Source: Zhongshania aliphaticivorans
Lineage (GTDB): Bacteria > Pseudomonadota > Gammaproteobacteria > Pseudomonadales > Spongiibacteraceae
Length of the DNA: 64,000 nucleotides
Assembly: GCF_902705875.1 (NCBI RefSeq)
Contig: NZ_CACSIK010000001.1
Span: forward strand, 568,741-632,740
Reading direction: 5' to 3'
In this document: one piece after another, positions 28,776-38,554 of the stretch
How positions within the stretch are numbered: the first letter of the stretch is position 1
Layout: every line of letters starts with the position of its first letter
Program-made: the position numbers and the translations under genes
Notes under the pieces: model-generated
Seen by the model: the letters and a program-made list of their open reading frames with translations, nothing else
Databases searched by the model: none
What the model was told of the DNA's origin: nothing

Positions 28776-30681
28776 TAGCCTTATCGCTGTTTATATCCGC
28801 AGTAGGGTTAACTACCGCAATGCCATCTTTAATTTCAGCTAATGAAAGTTCACGTTCAATTTGTCCAAGCATATTAAGTGTCAGGGTTCCTGTCTCTCCA
28901 AATACTTGCCCGCTAGCGCCATTTTGCAGTTGTTTTAAACGGAGGTGCAGTCTAAAGCTATCAACACCCAGTGCGTACATACGCTCGTAGCGAGGACTAG
29001 ATGGGATGCCGGCGCTAATATCTTGACGAATCGTAGAATTCTCATCAAAAATCCAAGGAATGTCGATAAAGCGTACGCCGTTGATATCTTGGTCTTTTCC
29101 AGGGGCATTGTTGCCTCTGTAGATGTGGGAGGTGGCATAAACCGGAATGTCGCCTGCATAGTGGTAGGCAAGCAGTGGTTTTATGGCGCGACCTTCGTTG
29201 GGTCGTGCGAGTAGGAAAATAAAATCAACGTCAGAGCGACGATAGGGCTCGTAGTCGGGGCGTATACCTATAATTTGTTGAAGGCGTTTTAAACGCTGTT
29301 GGCTACGGTCTATTTGCAGTGTGGATTTTATTTGTTCTGAGTAGTTGTTTTTTGTGGTGTCGAAGGTTTGGTTAGCAACTATCTTGCCATTTAGGTTGCG
29401 CCAGCGTTCGGCAAAGGCGTTGGCCACTTTTTGCCCCCATGCGCCCTCGGGGCTAAGAATTAACGCGCGGACATAGCCTTTTTTCGCGGCAATCTCGGCA
29501 ATTTGTTCGGCCTCTTCTTCTGGGTTGAGTCCAAACTGGTATAAGCCACTGGGAAAGTTCTGGCCATCAATTCGGTTTAGGGCGAGTGTGGGAACGGTCA
29601 TTGAGTTCGTGTGGCGTGAGGCGAGTGCGCTTAAGTTTTCCTTCTCTAGAGGGCCAATAATAAGCTTGTTGCCTTTATTTATAGCGGCTTGGTAGAGCGA
29701 ATTAATGTCGTCGGTATTGCTGTCGTATTGATTGATTTGAGGTACATTCCCGCCCTGAGTGAGCGTGTCGTAATAAGCGGCAAAAAAACCATCGCGGATT
29801 GCTTTGCCATAGGCTGCAAGCCTTCCTGTTACGGGAAGGATTAATGCGACTTGGCTAGGTCTTTCAATAATTAAATCATTGAGTTTGTCTAGGCCGCCGG
29901 GAAGTGAGTCGTGTGCGGGGTGTTTTGGCCAGTTCCGGAGCCAAGTATCTCGTTGCTGCACTTGAGCTTCAATATTGTTTTGGTTGTCTTTTGCTATAGA
30001 GGCGAGCTCCAGCCAGCCTATGTAGTCTTTATTGGTGGCGCTGTTAATATTGTTTGCTAATACTGTAGTTGGTATTTGCATTAAGGATGCCCATATGGAC
30101 TCCCTGTTGAACGGTTGTTGGCTGGGGCTGAGCAATGGGTCTATGAAAATTCTTTCACGTGCTGCGGATAGGTGGTCGCCTTCGATTTCGTAGAGGGAGG
30201 CGCGAAGCTGGCTATATTGCATTTGTCGACGAATGGGCGCGTCAAGCACAGCTTTTTCTACTATTGAGTCTGATAATTCTGCAAGCGCTTGTTGAAATTC
30301 TGCATGACCACGTAGTACGCGTGCTCGAATAAGCGCTAAGCGCAGTGCTTGGTCTGGGTTGAGTTCTGGGCTAATGAGCTCGCCAACAACGTCATCAGCA
30401 CGGGCAAGTTCTCCTTCCCGCAGAAGCACTTCTGCTGCTCGTAGCAATAGTTCCGCAGAGTCTTGAGTGTCCATCGTTTTGGCGTTAGCAAGCCATTGCT
30501 CTGCCGTGTCGATGTTTACTGTGGCGGCGTTAAATTCTTGCTGTGGGCTAACATTGGGGCGCGGTCTAATGGTGTATTTTTCGCTGCTACTTTGTCGTGA
30601 TTTAAGCGGTTTGGTGGGCGTAGAGCCGCAGCTCGCCAAGGAGATGGCGACAATTAATAATATAAAAGTTCTTGTAATCAT
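28765..30681 (-). CDS. lpoA: LpoA-type lipoprotein activator of penicillin-binding protein 1A
   Basis: About 638 residues from the ATG at 30681, where MITRTFILLIVAISLASC gives a clean lipoprotein signal with Cys18; the upstream ATG at 30711 would add ten polar residues. The N-terminal half is TPR-like helical (about 60-270). The C-terminal half is a periplasmic-binding-protein fold (LILPVTGRLAAYGKAIRDGFF). LpoA reaches through the periplasm and stimulates PBP1A. Divergent from rsmI, as in E. coli. Confidence 0.9.
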   Translation of the reverse strand: MITRTFILLIVAISLASCGSTPTKPLKSRQSSSEKYTIRPRPNVSPQQEFNAATVNIDTAEQWLANAKTMDTQDSAELLLRAAEVLLREGELARADDVVGELISPELNPDQALRLALIRARVLRGHAEFQQALAELSDSIVEKAVLDAPIRRQMQYSQLRASLYEIEGDHLSAARERIFIDPLLSPSQQPFNRESIWASLMQIPTTVLANNINSATNKDYIGWLELASIAKDNQNNIEAQVQQRDTWLRNWPKHPAHDSLPGGLDKLNDLIIERPSQVALILPVTGRLAAYGKAIRDGFFAAYYDTLTQGGNVPQINQYDSNTDDINSLYQAAINKGNKLIIGPLEKENLSALASRHTNSMTVPTLALNRIDGQNFPSGLYQFGLNPEEEAEQIAEIAAKKGYVRALILSPEGAWGQKVANAFAERWRNLNGKIVANQTFDTTKNNYSEQIKSTLQIDRSQQRLKRLQQIIGIRPDYEPYRRSDVDFIFLLARPNEGRAIKPLLAYHYAGDIPVYATSHIYRGNNAPGKDQDINGVRFIDIPWIFDENSTIRQDISAGIPSSPRYERMYALGVDSFRLHLRLKQLQNGASGQVFGETGTLTLNMLGQIERELSLAEIKDGIAVVNPTADINSDKANDF

Positions 30682-30735
30682 GGTTTCGCCGTTGTTAGTC
30701 TGCGCGGTCATTGGAATTCATTGTGAGGCTTGCTT

Positions 30736-31584
30736 GTGGATAATGCCGCCACCCTCTACGTTGTTGCCACACCGATTGGTAATTTAGCGGATATGGTACC
30801 CCGAGCTGTAGAGGTCCTACAAACAGTAGCGCTCATTGCCGCCGAAGATACTCGCCATAGCAGGGTTTTACTTAATCATTTTGACATAAATACGCCACTC
30901 TGTGCTTATCACGACCATAGTAATAGCTTCGAGCTTGAGCGCCTAATGGTTCATTTGCGTGAAGGCAAAAATCTAGCGTTAATCTCAGACGCGGGCACGC
31001 CCCTGGTTTCTGATCCTGGCTATCGTTTAGTAGATCAAGCACTGCAGGAAGGGATAAAAGTCGTTCCCATTCCCGGTGCGTGCGCGGTGATTGCAGCTTT
31101 AAGTGTGGCTGGTTTACCCTCAAATAGGTTTATGTTTGAAGGGTTCTTGCCTGCCAAGCAGCACGCTCGATTAGCGGTGCTGAAAAGCTTGCAGCGAGAG
31201 CAAAGGACAATGATATTTTATGAGGCACCGCATAGAATACGTGAGAGTTTGGCGGATATTAGTGCTGCAATGGGTGGTGAACGTACGGTGGTGATGGCGC
31301 GGGAAATAACTAAATTGTATGAAACTGTAAAGCGTTTGCCCGCCGCTGAATTGTATGAGTGGGTGAGTGCGGACAGTAATCAGCAGCGCGGCGAGTGTGT
31401 AATATTAATAGAAGGGTTTAAAGGGGATATTGATATACCTGCAGAGGTTATTGATACCCTTAATGTTTTGCGGGCGGAGCTGCCGCTTAAGCAAGCTGCT
31501 AGCTTGTGTGCCAAAATCAGTGGTCTTAAAAAGAACCGTTTATATCAATATGGTTTGGATTTCCCGCTGGATCGAGGTGTATAA
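30736..31584 (+). CDS. rsmI: 16S rRNA (cytidine(1402)-2'-O)-methyltransferase RsmI
   Basis: About 282 residues from a GTG at 30736 (GAGG seven bases upstream; a TTG at 30730 is too close). Tetrapyrrole-methylase fold: LYVVATPIGNLADM, AAEDTRHSRVLL, LISDAGTPLVSDPGYRLV and PGACAVIAALSVAGL. It methylates the 2'-OH of C1402 in the decoding centre using SAM. RNase P RNA begins just 40 bp after its stop. Confidence 0.95.
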   Translation: MDNAATLYVVATPIGNLADMVPRAVEVLQTVALIAAEDTRHSRVLLNHFDINTPLCAYHDHSNSFELERLMVHLREGKNLALISDAGTPLVSDPGYRLVDQALQEGIKVVPIPGACAVIAALSVAGLPSNRFMFEGFLPAKQHARLAVLKSLQREQRTMIFYEAPHRIRESLADISAAMGGERTVVMAREITKLYETVKRLPAAELYEWVSADSNQQRGECVILIEGFKGDIDIPAEVIDTLNVLRAELPLKQAASLCAKISGLKKNRLYQYGLDFPLDRGV

Positions 31585-31590
31585 AAGCGC

Positions 31591-31619
31591 TTGCTAAATG
31601 GTGAACTACTGGTTATTCT
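31591..31619 (+). promoter_or_regulatory. Sigma-70 promoter of rnpB
   Basis: TTGCTA at 31591-31596 and TATTCT at 31614-31619, spaced 17 bp, directly after the rsmI stop. The predicted start, about 31626, coincides with the first base-paired position of RNase P RNA. Confidence 0.65.
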
Positions 31620-31624
31620 TACAG

Positions 31625-31973
31625 TTGAGTCGGCCAGACGATCGCTCTTCAGTTTTCTGTTGAGAGGAAAGTCCGGGCTCCGCAGGGCAAGGCGCCAGGT
31701 AACTCCTGGGAGGTGCGAGCCTACGGAAAGTGCAACAGAAAATACACCGCCTAAGTAGCGCAAGTTACCGGTAAGGTTGAAATGGTGCGGTAAGAGCGCA
31801 CCGCGCGACTGGCAACAGCTCGTGGCATGGTAAACCCCGCCTGGAGCAAGGCCAAATAGGAATCCAGCGCTGTGGCCCACAGTGGATTCGGGTAGGCTGC
31901 TAGAGGCTTGCGGTGACGCAGGTCCCAGATGAATGGTCGTCCAAGACAGAACCCGGCTTATCGGCCGACTCAA
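31625..31973 (+). ncRNA. rnpB: RNase P RNA, bacterial type A
   Basis: The terminal P1 helix is formed by TTGAGTCGGCC at 31625-31635 and GGCCGACTCAA at the 3' end (to 31973). Within lie the universal core blocks: GAGGAAAGTCCGGGCTCC near the 5' end, GGTAAACCCCGCCTGGAGCAA in the middle (a catalytic-core region) and ACAGAACCCGGCTTA near the 3' end. Length about 349 bases, normal for type A. The RNA is the catalytic part of the enzyme that trims tRNA 5' leaders. It is placed just before the mraZ cluster, as in many gammaproteobacteria. Confidence 0.96.
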
Positions 31974-32149
31974 TTTCTCTCCTTTATTTATTAAAAAACC
32001 ATTAACACTTAATGTTCTACATTAAGTCGCTGGCGCATGTCTTTGTTTTGTCAAAATTAGCTTAAATTCCGCATTGTTCTTGCCATGATTATTCACGCAA
32101 GTTATTGACGTATTTACAAAAAATCCCTGCTATTTCCCTCTTGTGTAGC

Positions 32150-32179
32150 TTGACACTTGTGCTTGCTAGTTCCTATAGT
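32150..32179 (+). promoter_or_regulatory. Sigma-70 promoter of the mraZ/division cluster
   Basis: Perfect -35 TTGACA at 32150-32155 and -10 TATAGT at 32174-32179 with an 18-bp spacer. Transcription would start near 32187, exactly at the first MraZ repeat, which fits self-repression. Confidence 0.75.
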
Positions 32180-32188
32180 GTGCGTTAG

Positions 32189-32228
32189 TGGGTAAAAGTG
32201 GTTTTTAGTGGTTTTTTGCGGTTTAAAT
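32189..32228 (+). promoter_or_regulatory. MraZ operator: four 10-bp-spaced repeats
   Basis: Four direct repeats begin at 32189, 32199, 32209 and 32219: GTGGGTAAAA, GTGGTTTTTA, GTGGTTTTTT and GCGGTTTAAA. The spacing is exactly one helical turn and the sequences resemble the TGGGN boxes bound by MraZ in other bacteria. Located between the -10 box and the mraZ start, so bound MraZ would block the promoter. Confidence 0.8.
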
Positions 32229-32247
32229 GCGGAGCTTGGTGGGAATT

Positions 32248-32688
32248 ATGTTCCTTGGTAGTCACACAATCACAATGGATAGTAAGGGGCGCTTGGCGAT
32301 ACCAGCCAAAATTCGCGACGCCTTAATGTCCGCGTGTGAGGGTCGTTTAGTGATTACGGCTCATACCGAGGAGCGGTGCTTGCTGGTTTATCCCGAGCCG
32401 CAGTGGCTTGATTTGCTTCCAAAGATAGAGGCGCTTCCTAATATTCATCGTAAAGCGCGCCTCGCTCAGCGTTTATTGTTGGGTTATGCCACGCCGTTAG
32501 AAATGGATGGCAATGGTCGTGTGCTGCTGTCCCAGCCTTTGCGGGATTATGCTGATCTAGATAAAAAGTTGCTGCTTGTGGGGCAGGGTAAGAAATTAGA
32601 GCTGTGGAGTGAATCTGGCTGGTTTGAATGGCTGGGTGCAGCTGGGGAGGGAGAAATGCCAGAAGAAATGTTGTCCCTTTCCCTTTAG
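32248..32688 (+). CDS. mraZ: Transcriptional regulator MraZ
   Basis: 146 residues from the ATG at 32248 ([24 protein letters not shown]), with TGGTGGGA-type ribosome site; an ATG at 32227 lies inside the operator and is rejected. Two AbrB-like SpoVT half-domains, each with a DxKGR/DGNGRV-type loop ([10 protein letters not shown] and [10 protein letters not shown]). MraZ forms a ring that binds the repeated boxes upstream and represses the division and cell-wall cluster. First gene of that cluster. Confidence 0.95.
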   Translation: MFLGSHTITMDSKGRLAIPAKIRDALMSACEGRLVITAHTEERCLLVYPEPQWLDLLPKIEALPNIHRKARLAQRLLLGYATPLEMDGNGRVLLSQPLRDYADLDKKLLLVGQGKKLELWSESGWFEWLGAAGEGEMPEEMLSLSL

Positions 32689-32699
32689 GAGAGAGTCCA

Positions 32700-33626
32700 T
32701 TGGAACAACATTTAACCGTACTGCTAAATGAGGCTGTTGAGTCTTTGGTGACGGATACCGACGGAAGCTATGTTGATGGCACGTTTGGTCGGGGCGGACA
32801 TAGCCGTTTGGTTTTGTCGAGATTATCATCAACTGGCAGTTTGCTGGGAATAGATAAGGATCCTCAGGCAATTGCTGAAGGGGAGCAGTTGGAGATTGAT
32901 GACTCGCGATTTCGTATAGCACGGGGTTCTTTTGCTGAGTTATCGGATCTTGCAGAGCACGTTAAGTTTGCAAGACCGTTTACAGGTGTATTGCTTGATT
33001 TGGGTGTGTCTTCACCACAGTTAGACCAGGCTGAACGTGGCTTCAGCTTCATGCGTGATGGTGACTTGGATATGCGCATGGATACCGATAATGGCTTGAG
33101 TGCGGCGGAGTGGATTGCCACTGCGGAAGAGTCGGAGATGGTGAAAGTACTGCGAGATTACGGTGAGGAGCGTTTTGCAAAGCGAATTGTGCGAGCAATT
33201 ATCGCAGCGCGAGAAGAGGCTCCAATTACTCGCACATTACAGTTGGCCAAAATTGTTAGTGAAGCAAACCCTGCTTGGGAGAAGCATAAGCACCCAGCAA
33301 CGAGAAGTTTTCAGGCAATTCGAATTTTTATAAATGACGAGCTGACAGATTTAGAGCGTTTGTTGGGTAATGTGGTGGATCAGCTTGCTGTAGGTGGGCG
33401 CTTGGTGGTGATTAGTTTTCACTCACTGGAAGATCGTATGGTTAAGCGATTCATGCGTCGGCAGTCTGAGGGTGATGATGTACCTGCATATATACCCGTT
33501 ACTGAAAGTCAGCGTAATCGTCGTTTGAAAATAATTGGCAAAGCGATTAAAGCATCAGAACAAGAGATTGAGATGAACCCTAGGTCGCGAAGTGCGGTGA
33601 TGCGAGTGGCTGAAAAACTGGCTTAA
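32700..33626 (+). CDS. rsmH: 16S rRNA (cytosine(1402)-N4)-methyltransferase RsmH
   Basis: About 308 residues from a TTG at 32700, chosen because AGGAGAGAG lies about 8 bases upstream and the protein then starts [13 protein letters not shown], the family's usual N-terminus; longer frames run into mraZ. SAM-binding [10 protein letters not shown], the [20 protein letters not shown] block and the C-terminal [14 protein letters not shown] are all present. It N4-methylates C1402, the same nucleotide that RsmI 2'-O-methylates. Confidence 0.94.
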   Translation: MEQHLTVLLNEAVESLVTDTDGSYVDGTFGRGGHSRLVLSRLSSTGSLLGIDKDPQAIAEGEQLEIDDSRFRIARGSFAELSDLAEHVKFARPFTGVLLDLGVSSPQLDQAERGFSFMRDGDLDMRMDTDNGLSAAEWIATAEESEMVKVLRDYGEERFAKRIVRAIIAAREEAPITRTLQLAKIVSEANPAWEKHKHPATRSFQAIRIFINDELTDLERLLGNVVDQLAVGGRLVVISFHSLEDRMVKRFMRRQSEGDDVPAYIPVTESQRNRRLKIIGKAIKASEQEIEMNPRSRSAVMRVAEKLA

Positions 33627-33659
33627 GGTCTGGGCTTAAATTAAGAGCAGAGGTGGTAG

Positions 33660-34007
33660 ATGTTGGAAAAAAAACAGCGCATCTCGAGCAAAAAAAGATA
33701 TAGGGCAGAGGACAGTGTGCCGGCTCCCATTGGCGGGGTGGCAGTGCCATTGTTTATTTTGTTAGTGCTTATTTCTTGTGTCGCCGTGGTTCAGAGTTCG
33801 CATAAAAGCAGGAAGTTGTTTGGTCAGCTACAAGATTTACGACGGGAAGCAATGGTGCTTGAAGAGGACTGGGGACGATTGTTACTTGAGCAGAGTACAT
33901 GGGCTTCGCCAGATCGAGTGCAAGATCTGGCGGTTCAGAAATTAAAAATGCAAGCGCCTAAAGCGCGGGAAGTGAAAATGGTTGGGGGTTATGGGAAAGC
34001 AGGTTAA
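33660..34007 (+). CDS. ftsL: Cell division protein FtsL
   Basis: 115 residues, single-pass (about 29-46 hydrophobic: VPLFILLVLISCVAVV) with a short basic cytoplasmic start and a periplasmic leucine-zipper-like coiled coil (LFGQLQDLRREAMVLEEDWGRLLLEQ). FtsL joins FtsB and FtsQ in the division septum. Sequence is weakly conserved, but the topology, size and place between rsmH and ftsI are diagnostic. Overlaps ftsI. Confidence 0.93.
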   Translation: MLEKKQRISSKKRYRAEDSVPAPIGGVAVPLFILLVLISCVAVVQSSHKSRKLFGQLQDLRREAMVLEEDWGRLLLEQSTWASPDRVQDLAVQKLKMQAPKAREVKMVGGYGKAG

Positions 34008-35715
34008 AGCACCTATTTCACCGTGGCGTTTCCGTATGGTTGTGGGAGCGCTGCTTTTGCTCGCCCTGCTTTTGGTGTGGCGAACTCTAACTTTGCAGGT
34101 GTTGGATGTTGATCGCGGTTATGAGTTCTTACAGGGTCAGGGGAATGCGCGCACCAATCGTACTGAGCTAATACCTGCGCATAGAGGAATGATTTCCGAT
34201 CGTAATGGCGAACCTCTTGCGGTAAGTACCCCCGTTGCATCAATTTGGGCAAATCCGAAAGAATTGAAGAATGCAAAGGGTGAGTGGGCACGTCTTGCTG
34301 CTAGCCTTGATATGAAAACAGAGGATTTGTCGCGTCGTATTGATCGTTATCGCAATAGTCAATTTATGTATTTGCGTCGCCATATGGCGCCGGGTGTGGC
34401 CAAGCAGGTCATGCAGATGAAGATACCTGGAGTGTATTTGCAGCGAGAATACCGTCGTTTTTATCCTGCAGGAGAAGTGACGTCGCATGTACTTGGTTTT
34501 ACAGATATTGATGATCGTGGCCAAGAGGGCTTAGAGCTGGCATACGATGAATGGCTTAATGGTACGCCAGGAAGAAAACAGGTCCTAAAAGATTTATACG
34601 GCAATATCATTAGGGAGATAGATGCCGGTGAGGCGGCTAGGCCGGGTAAAGATGTCCAGCTAAGTATAGATCTGAGATTGCAGTATCTCGCCTATAAAGA
34701 GCTTAAAACGGCAATTGCAAAAACCGGCGCTAAGGCCGGTTCGGTCGTTATTATCGACAGTGAAAATGGCGAAGTGCTGGCGATGGTTAATCAGCCTTCT
34801 TTTAATCCGAATAATCGCAGCCAGCTGGTTCCCGATGCAATGCGTAATCGTGCTGTTATCGATATGTTTGAACCCGGCTCGACCGTGAAGCCATTAACAA
34901 TTGTTGCGGGTTTAGAAAGTGGTAAATACAAGCCCGAAACCATAATTAATACCAACCCTGGTTACATCAAGGTTGGTCCAAAGCTGCTTGAGGATCATAG
35001 GAATTATGGTTCGATATCCGTTGCTCAGATATTAAAAAAATCAAGCCAAGTTGGTACTACCAAGATTGCACTTTCTTTGGATGAGCATGATGTGTGGGGT
35101 GTATTTAACCGCTTCGGGCTTGGTCGTTCTACGGGTTCGGGTTTTCCTGGAGAAAGTAATGGGCTGTTGCCTAATCGGCCTAATTGGCGGCCTATTGAGC
35201 GAGCCACCTTTGCGTTTGGATATGGTCTTACAGTAACAAATTTACAGCTTGCACAGGCATATTCGGTATTAGCAAACAGGGGTATGTTCCAGCAGGTATC
35301 GTTATTAAAACGCACCGAAAAGCCGGTAAAGCAGCAAGTGATTTCTGCAAAAATTGCACGTCAAATTGTCGATATGCTTGAGGGAGTTACCGAGCTGGGG
35401 GGGACTGCAACAAGAGCTCAAGTGGATGCTTATCGTATAGCTGGAAAAACAGGAACCTCGCATAAAGCGATAGCCGGAGGTTATGCAGAGGATCGCTATT
35501 TTGCTTTGTTTGCAGGGGTTGCGCCGGCAAGTAACCCTCGCATTGTAGCGGTTGTCACCATCGATGAACCTCGGGGAGATTATTTTGGTGGTCTAGTAGC
35601 GGCGCCGGTATTTTCCAAAGTGGTTTCAGATGCGCTGCGCCTTTTAAATGTTGCTCCGGATAATCTTGAGCCGGAAGCCCCTAAGCCAAAAGTGAAGAGG
35701 GACTCTGCAGCGTGA
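33991..35715 (+). CDS. ftsI: Septal peptidoglycan transpeptidase FtsI (PBP3)
   Basis: About 574 residues from the ATG at 33991 (TTG at 33982 possible). Membrane anchor at about 15-32, a dimerisation domain, then the transpeptidase. The active-site serine motif is EPGSTVKP, followed by SSQ (KSSQVG) and KTGTSH. It cross-links septal peptidoglycan together with FtsW. Its start overlaps ftsL by 17 bp and its stop overlaps murE (TGATG). Confidence 0.96.
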   Translation: MGKQVKAPISPWRFRMVVGALLLLALLLVWRTLTLQVLDVDRGYEFLQGQGNARTNRTELIPAHRGMISDRNGEPLAVSTPVASIWANPKELKNAKGEWARLAASLDMKTEDLSRRIDRYRNSQFMYLRRHMAPGVAKQVMQMKIPGVYLQREYRRFYPAGEVTSHVLGFTDIDDRGQEGLELAYDEWLNGTPGRKQVLKDLYGNIIREIDAGEAARPGKDVQLSIDLRLQYLAYKELKTAIAKTGAKAGSVVIIDSENGEVLAMVNQPSFNPNNRSQLVPDAMRNRAVIDMFEPGSTVKPLTIVAGLESGKYKPETIINTNPGYIKVGPKLLEDHRNYGSISVAQILKKSSQVGTTKIALSLDEHDVWGVFNRFGLGRSTGSGFPGESNGLLPNRPNWRPIERATFAFGYGLTVTNLQLAQAYSVLANRGMFQQVSLLKRTEKPVKQQVISAKIARQIVDMLEGVTELGGTATRAQVDAYRIAGKTGTSHKAIAGGYAEDRYFALFAGVAPASNPRIVAVVTIDEPRGDYFGGLVAAPVFSKVVSDALRLLNVAPDNLEPEAPKPKVKRDSAA

Positions 35716-37193
35716 TGACTGAGCAACAGGATTATACGGTGCCGCGATTGTTGGGTGACTTACTGCCTGGCTTGTCTGCGGAAGTGGCTGCAGTGCCGGT
35801 AACTGGCTTAGCTCTGGACAGCCGTAACGTGCGACCTGGTGATGTGTTTCTAGCTGTGAATGGCCACAGTGTGGACGGTCGCGATTATATAAAATCCGCT
35901 ATTCAATCAGGGGCTGTCGCTGTTGTTGCTGACGCGCCGTTTGATGCTGCACAGTGGTCTTTGCCGGTAATTGTTGTTGAAGATTTATCTGCCAAGTTAA
36001 GTGATATCGCTGGACAATTTTTTGATCACCCTTCGTCACAATTGAAGCTAATCGGTATTACTGGAACAAACGGAAAAACCAGCTGCGCATGGATGGTTGC
36101 ACAGTTATTGGAGGTGATTGGAGAGCCTTGTGGATTAATAGGCACGTTGGGCAACGGGAGGTTCGGTCGTTTAAACAGTGGTAATAACACCACGCCTGAT
36201 GCCGTGTCGGTACAGGCATTATTAAGTGATTGGCGAGATGGCGGTGCCGGCTGGGCAGCGATGGAAGTTTCCTCACACGGTTTGGCTCAGCACCGAGTAG
36301 CTGCACTGCAATTTACAGCGGCTGTGTTTACCAATTTGACGCAAGACCACCTCGATTACCACGGTTCTATGGAAGCCTATGGAGAGGAAAAATCACGATT
36401 GTTTCGCTGGTCTGATTTGCAGTTGGCGGTGATTAATCGTGATGATGAATTTGGCCGGCAGTTAATTAAAAGATCAAAGGCTCAGCGAGTTGTAGACTTC
36501 AGCGTATTTGATAATCGGGCAATGGTATACGCCGAGGATGTGCACTGCGATATGGAGGGTATTCGTGCGCGCTTACTAAGCGCGTGGGGCGACCTAACGA
36601 TTAAGTCATCTTTACTTGGCGGTTTTAATCTTTCTAACTTATTGGCTGCGATTACGGTGTTACTTGGTCTGGGCGTTCCAGCTAAAAAGATTGAGGCGGC
36701 ATTGCCCTCGTTAAAGCCGGTGCCGGGACGAATGGAATGTTTACGGTCTGCAGATAATGTTCTTGTGGTTGTTGATTACGCACATACCCCAGATGCTTTG
36801 CAAAAAGTATTAGAAACTTTACGTCCAATTATTGATGGGCAGATTATTAGTGTAATGGGCTGTGGTGGCGATAGGGATAAATCAAAGCGGCCGTTAATGG
36901 GGGCTATTGTCGAGCAATATTCGGATCGAGTTTGGGTAACAAACGATAACCCTAGAACCGAGTCGGCAGATGCGATTGTTGCAGATATTTGCGAGGGGAT
37001 GCGTAAGCAACCAGCGGTAGAGTTAGAACGAGATGTAGCAATAAATACGGCTATTCGAACTGCTAAGCCAGGTGATGCTGTGCTACTGGCAGGTAAGGGG
37101 CATGAAAATTACCAAGAAATAGCAGGGCGACGTTTGCCTTTTAGTGACCTCCAATGTGCGCGATTGGCCTTGGCAGCGAGGTCAGCATTGTGA
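35715..37193 (+). CDS. murE: UDP-MurNAc-tripeptide synthetase MurE (meso-DAP adding)
   Basis: About 492 residues from the ATG at 35715, overlapping the ftsI stop. Mur ligase with ATP-binding GITGTNGKTSCAW and the HTPDAL block. The DNPR motif (VTNDNPRTES) marks meso-diaminopimelate specificity, so the peptidoglycan is the usual Gram-negative DAP type. Followed by murF overlapping its last codons. Confidence 0.96.
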   Translation: MTEQQDYTVPRLLGDLLPGLSAEVAAVPVTGLALDSRNVRPGDVFLAVNGHSVDGRDYIKSAIQSGAVAVVADAPFDAAQWSLPVIVVEDLSAKLSDIAGQFFDHPSSQLKLIGITGTNGKTSCAWMVAQLLEVIGEPCGLIGTLGNGRFGRLNSGNNTTPDAVSVQALLSDWRDGGAGWAAMEVSSHGLAQHRVAALQFTAAVFTNLTQDHLDYHGSMEAYGEEKSRLFRWSDLQLAVINRDDEFGRQLIKRSKAQRVVDFSVFDNRAMVYAEDVHCDMEGIRARLLSAWGDLTIKSSLLGGFNLSNLLAAITVLLGLGVPAKKIEAALPSLKPVPGRMECLRSADNVLVVVDYAHTPDALQKVLETLRPIIDGQIISVMGCGGDRDKSKRPLMGAIVEQYSDRVWVTNDNPRTESADAIVADICEGMRKQPAVELERDVAINTAIRTAKPGDAVLLAGKGHENYQEIAGRRLPFSDLQCARLALAARSAL

Positions 37194-38554
37194 TTGTGCC
37201 AATGACTTTGCAGCAGCTTGCAATGTGCACATCAGGAACGCTGTGTGGTGAGAATGTTCAATTCCATGGGGTGTCAACAGATAGTCGCCAATTGGATAAA
37301 GACGATTTATTTGTGGCCTTGTCGGGTGAGAGTTTTAACGGCAATCAATTTGTTGAAGTAGCAAAAATTAAAGGAGCTAGCGCAGCATTAGTTTCTGAGG
37401 CAACGGATAGTATTCCCAGTGTGCTAGTTGCTGATTGTCGTCATGCTTTTGGTTTAATGGCCAGAGAAAATCGTCGACAATTTACTGGTGCGTTGGTAGC
37501 CGTTACTGGAAGTAGCGGCAAGACCAGTACCAAGGAAATGTTAGCGAGTATTTTTTCTCAGTGTGGAGAGGTATTTGCCACCCGAGGGAATTTGAATAAT
37601 GAAATTGGCGTGCCTTTAAGTTTGCTTGCTATAGAGAAAAAGCATCGTTTCGCTGTTATTGAAATGGGTGCAGCGAAACAAGGTGATATTGCCTATTTGT
37701 GTGAATTTGCAGAGCCCGACATCGCGATTTTAACCAATGCGCAACCTGCGCATATTGCTGGTTTTTTATCGCTGGAAGGTGTGGCGAAGACCAAGGGTGA
37801 GATATTTCGCGGTTTGCCCAAGCATGGCCTTGCGGTCATAAATGCTGATGATACGTTTTGCGAATATTGGCAAGAAAATGCCGCGCATGTAAAGCAGTGT
37901 CTATTCAGCCTTGTGCGGGAGGATGTAGATGTGTTTGCGCGTGATATCGACTTAAGTGTGCCCGGTACGGTTAAATTTGAATTGGTGAGTTTCAAAGGTA
38001 AAGCAATAGTATGTATGCCGCTTTCAGGCAGGCATATGGTTGCCAATGCATTGGCCGCCGCTGCGGCGTCATTATCCGCTGGGGTTAGTCTAAGTGACGT
38101 TGTTGCCGGTCTAGAGGCAATGAAAGGCGTTAGTGGTCGCTTATTGCGCAGAGAGATTGCTGGAGTGGCAGTAATTGATGATAGCTACAATGCAAACCCT
38201 GGCTCTGTGCGGGCAGCAATTGATGTGCTGGCTAGTAGTGAAGGTAGAAAAATACTGGTTATGGGGCATATGGGCGAGCTTGGTTCAGAAGCTGGTTTAC
38301 GACACCGAGAGATCGCAGCCTATGCGCGAGAAAATAAACTTGATGCCCTATTTGTTGTTGGTGATTTCGCATCATTAATGGCTGATGAGTTTGGTCAGCA
38401 GAGTTTCGCATTTGCGAATAAACAAGAAATGATATTAATGATGAACGTTTTTGTAAAAGCAGGGGATACCGTCTTAGTGAAAGGGTCGCGAAGTGCGGGA
38501 ATGGAAGACGTGGTTGATGCCCTTTCATCTGAATTGCTAGGGAGGAATAGCTAA
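37190..38554 (+). CDS. murF: UDP-MurNAc-tripeptide-D-Ala-D-Ala ligase MurF
   Basis: About 454 residues from a GTG at 37190 (GTGA overlap with murE), giving [11 protein letters not shown], which lines up with other MurF starts; an ATG at 37154 would lie too far inside murE, and ATG 37202 is an alternative. ATP-binding [12 protein letters not shown], then [13 protein letters not shown] and [15 protein letters not shown]. It adds D-Ala-D-Ala to finish the UDP-MurNAc-pentapeptide. Confidence 0.95.
   Translation: MIVPMTLQQLAMCTSGTLCGENVQFHGVSTDSRQLDKDDLFVALSGESFNGNQFVEVAKIKGASAALVSEATDSIPSVLVADCRHAFGLMARENRRQFTGALVAVTGSSGKTSTKEMLASIFSQCGEVFATRGNLNNEIGVPLSLLAIEKKHRFAVIEMGAAKQGDIAYLCEFAEPDIAILTNAQPAHIAGFLSLEGVAKTKGEIFRGLPKHGLAVINADDTFCEYWQENAAHVKQCLFSLVREDVDVFARDIDLSVPGTVKFELVSFKGKAIVCMPLSGRHMVANALAAAAASLSAGVSLSDVVAGLEAMKGVSGRLLRREIAGVAVIDDSYNANPGSVRAAIDVLASSEGRKILVMGHMGELGSEAGLRHREIAAYARENKLDALFVVGDFASLMADEFGQQSFAFANKQEMILMMNVFVKAGDTVLVKGSRSAGMEDVVDALSSELLGRNS

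Noticed and set aside
31545..31973. 142-codon minus-strand frame
   Set aside because: It lies wholly antisense to RNase P RNA, whose core blocks and closing helix are clear; no independent coding evidence.
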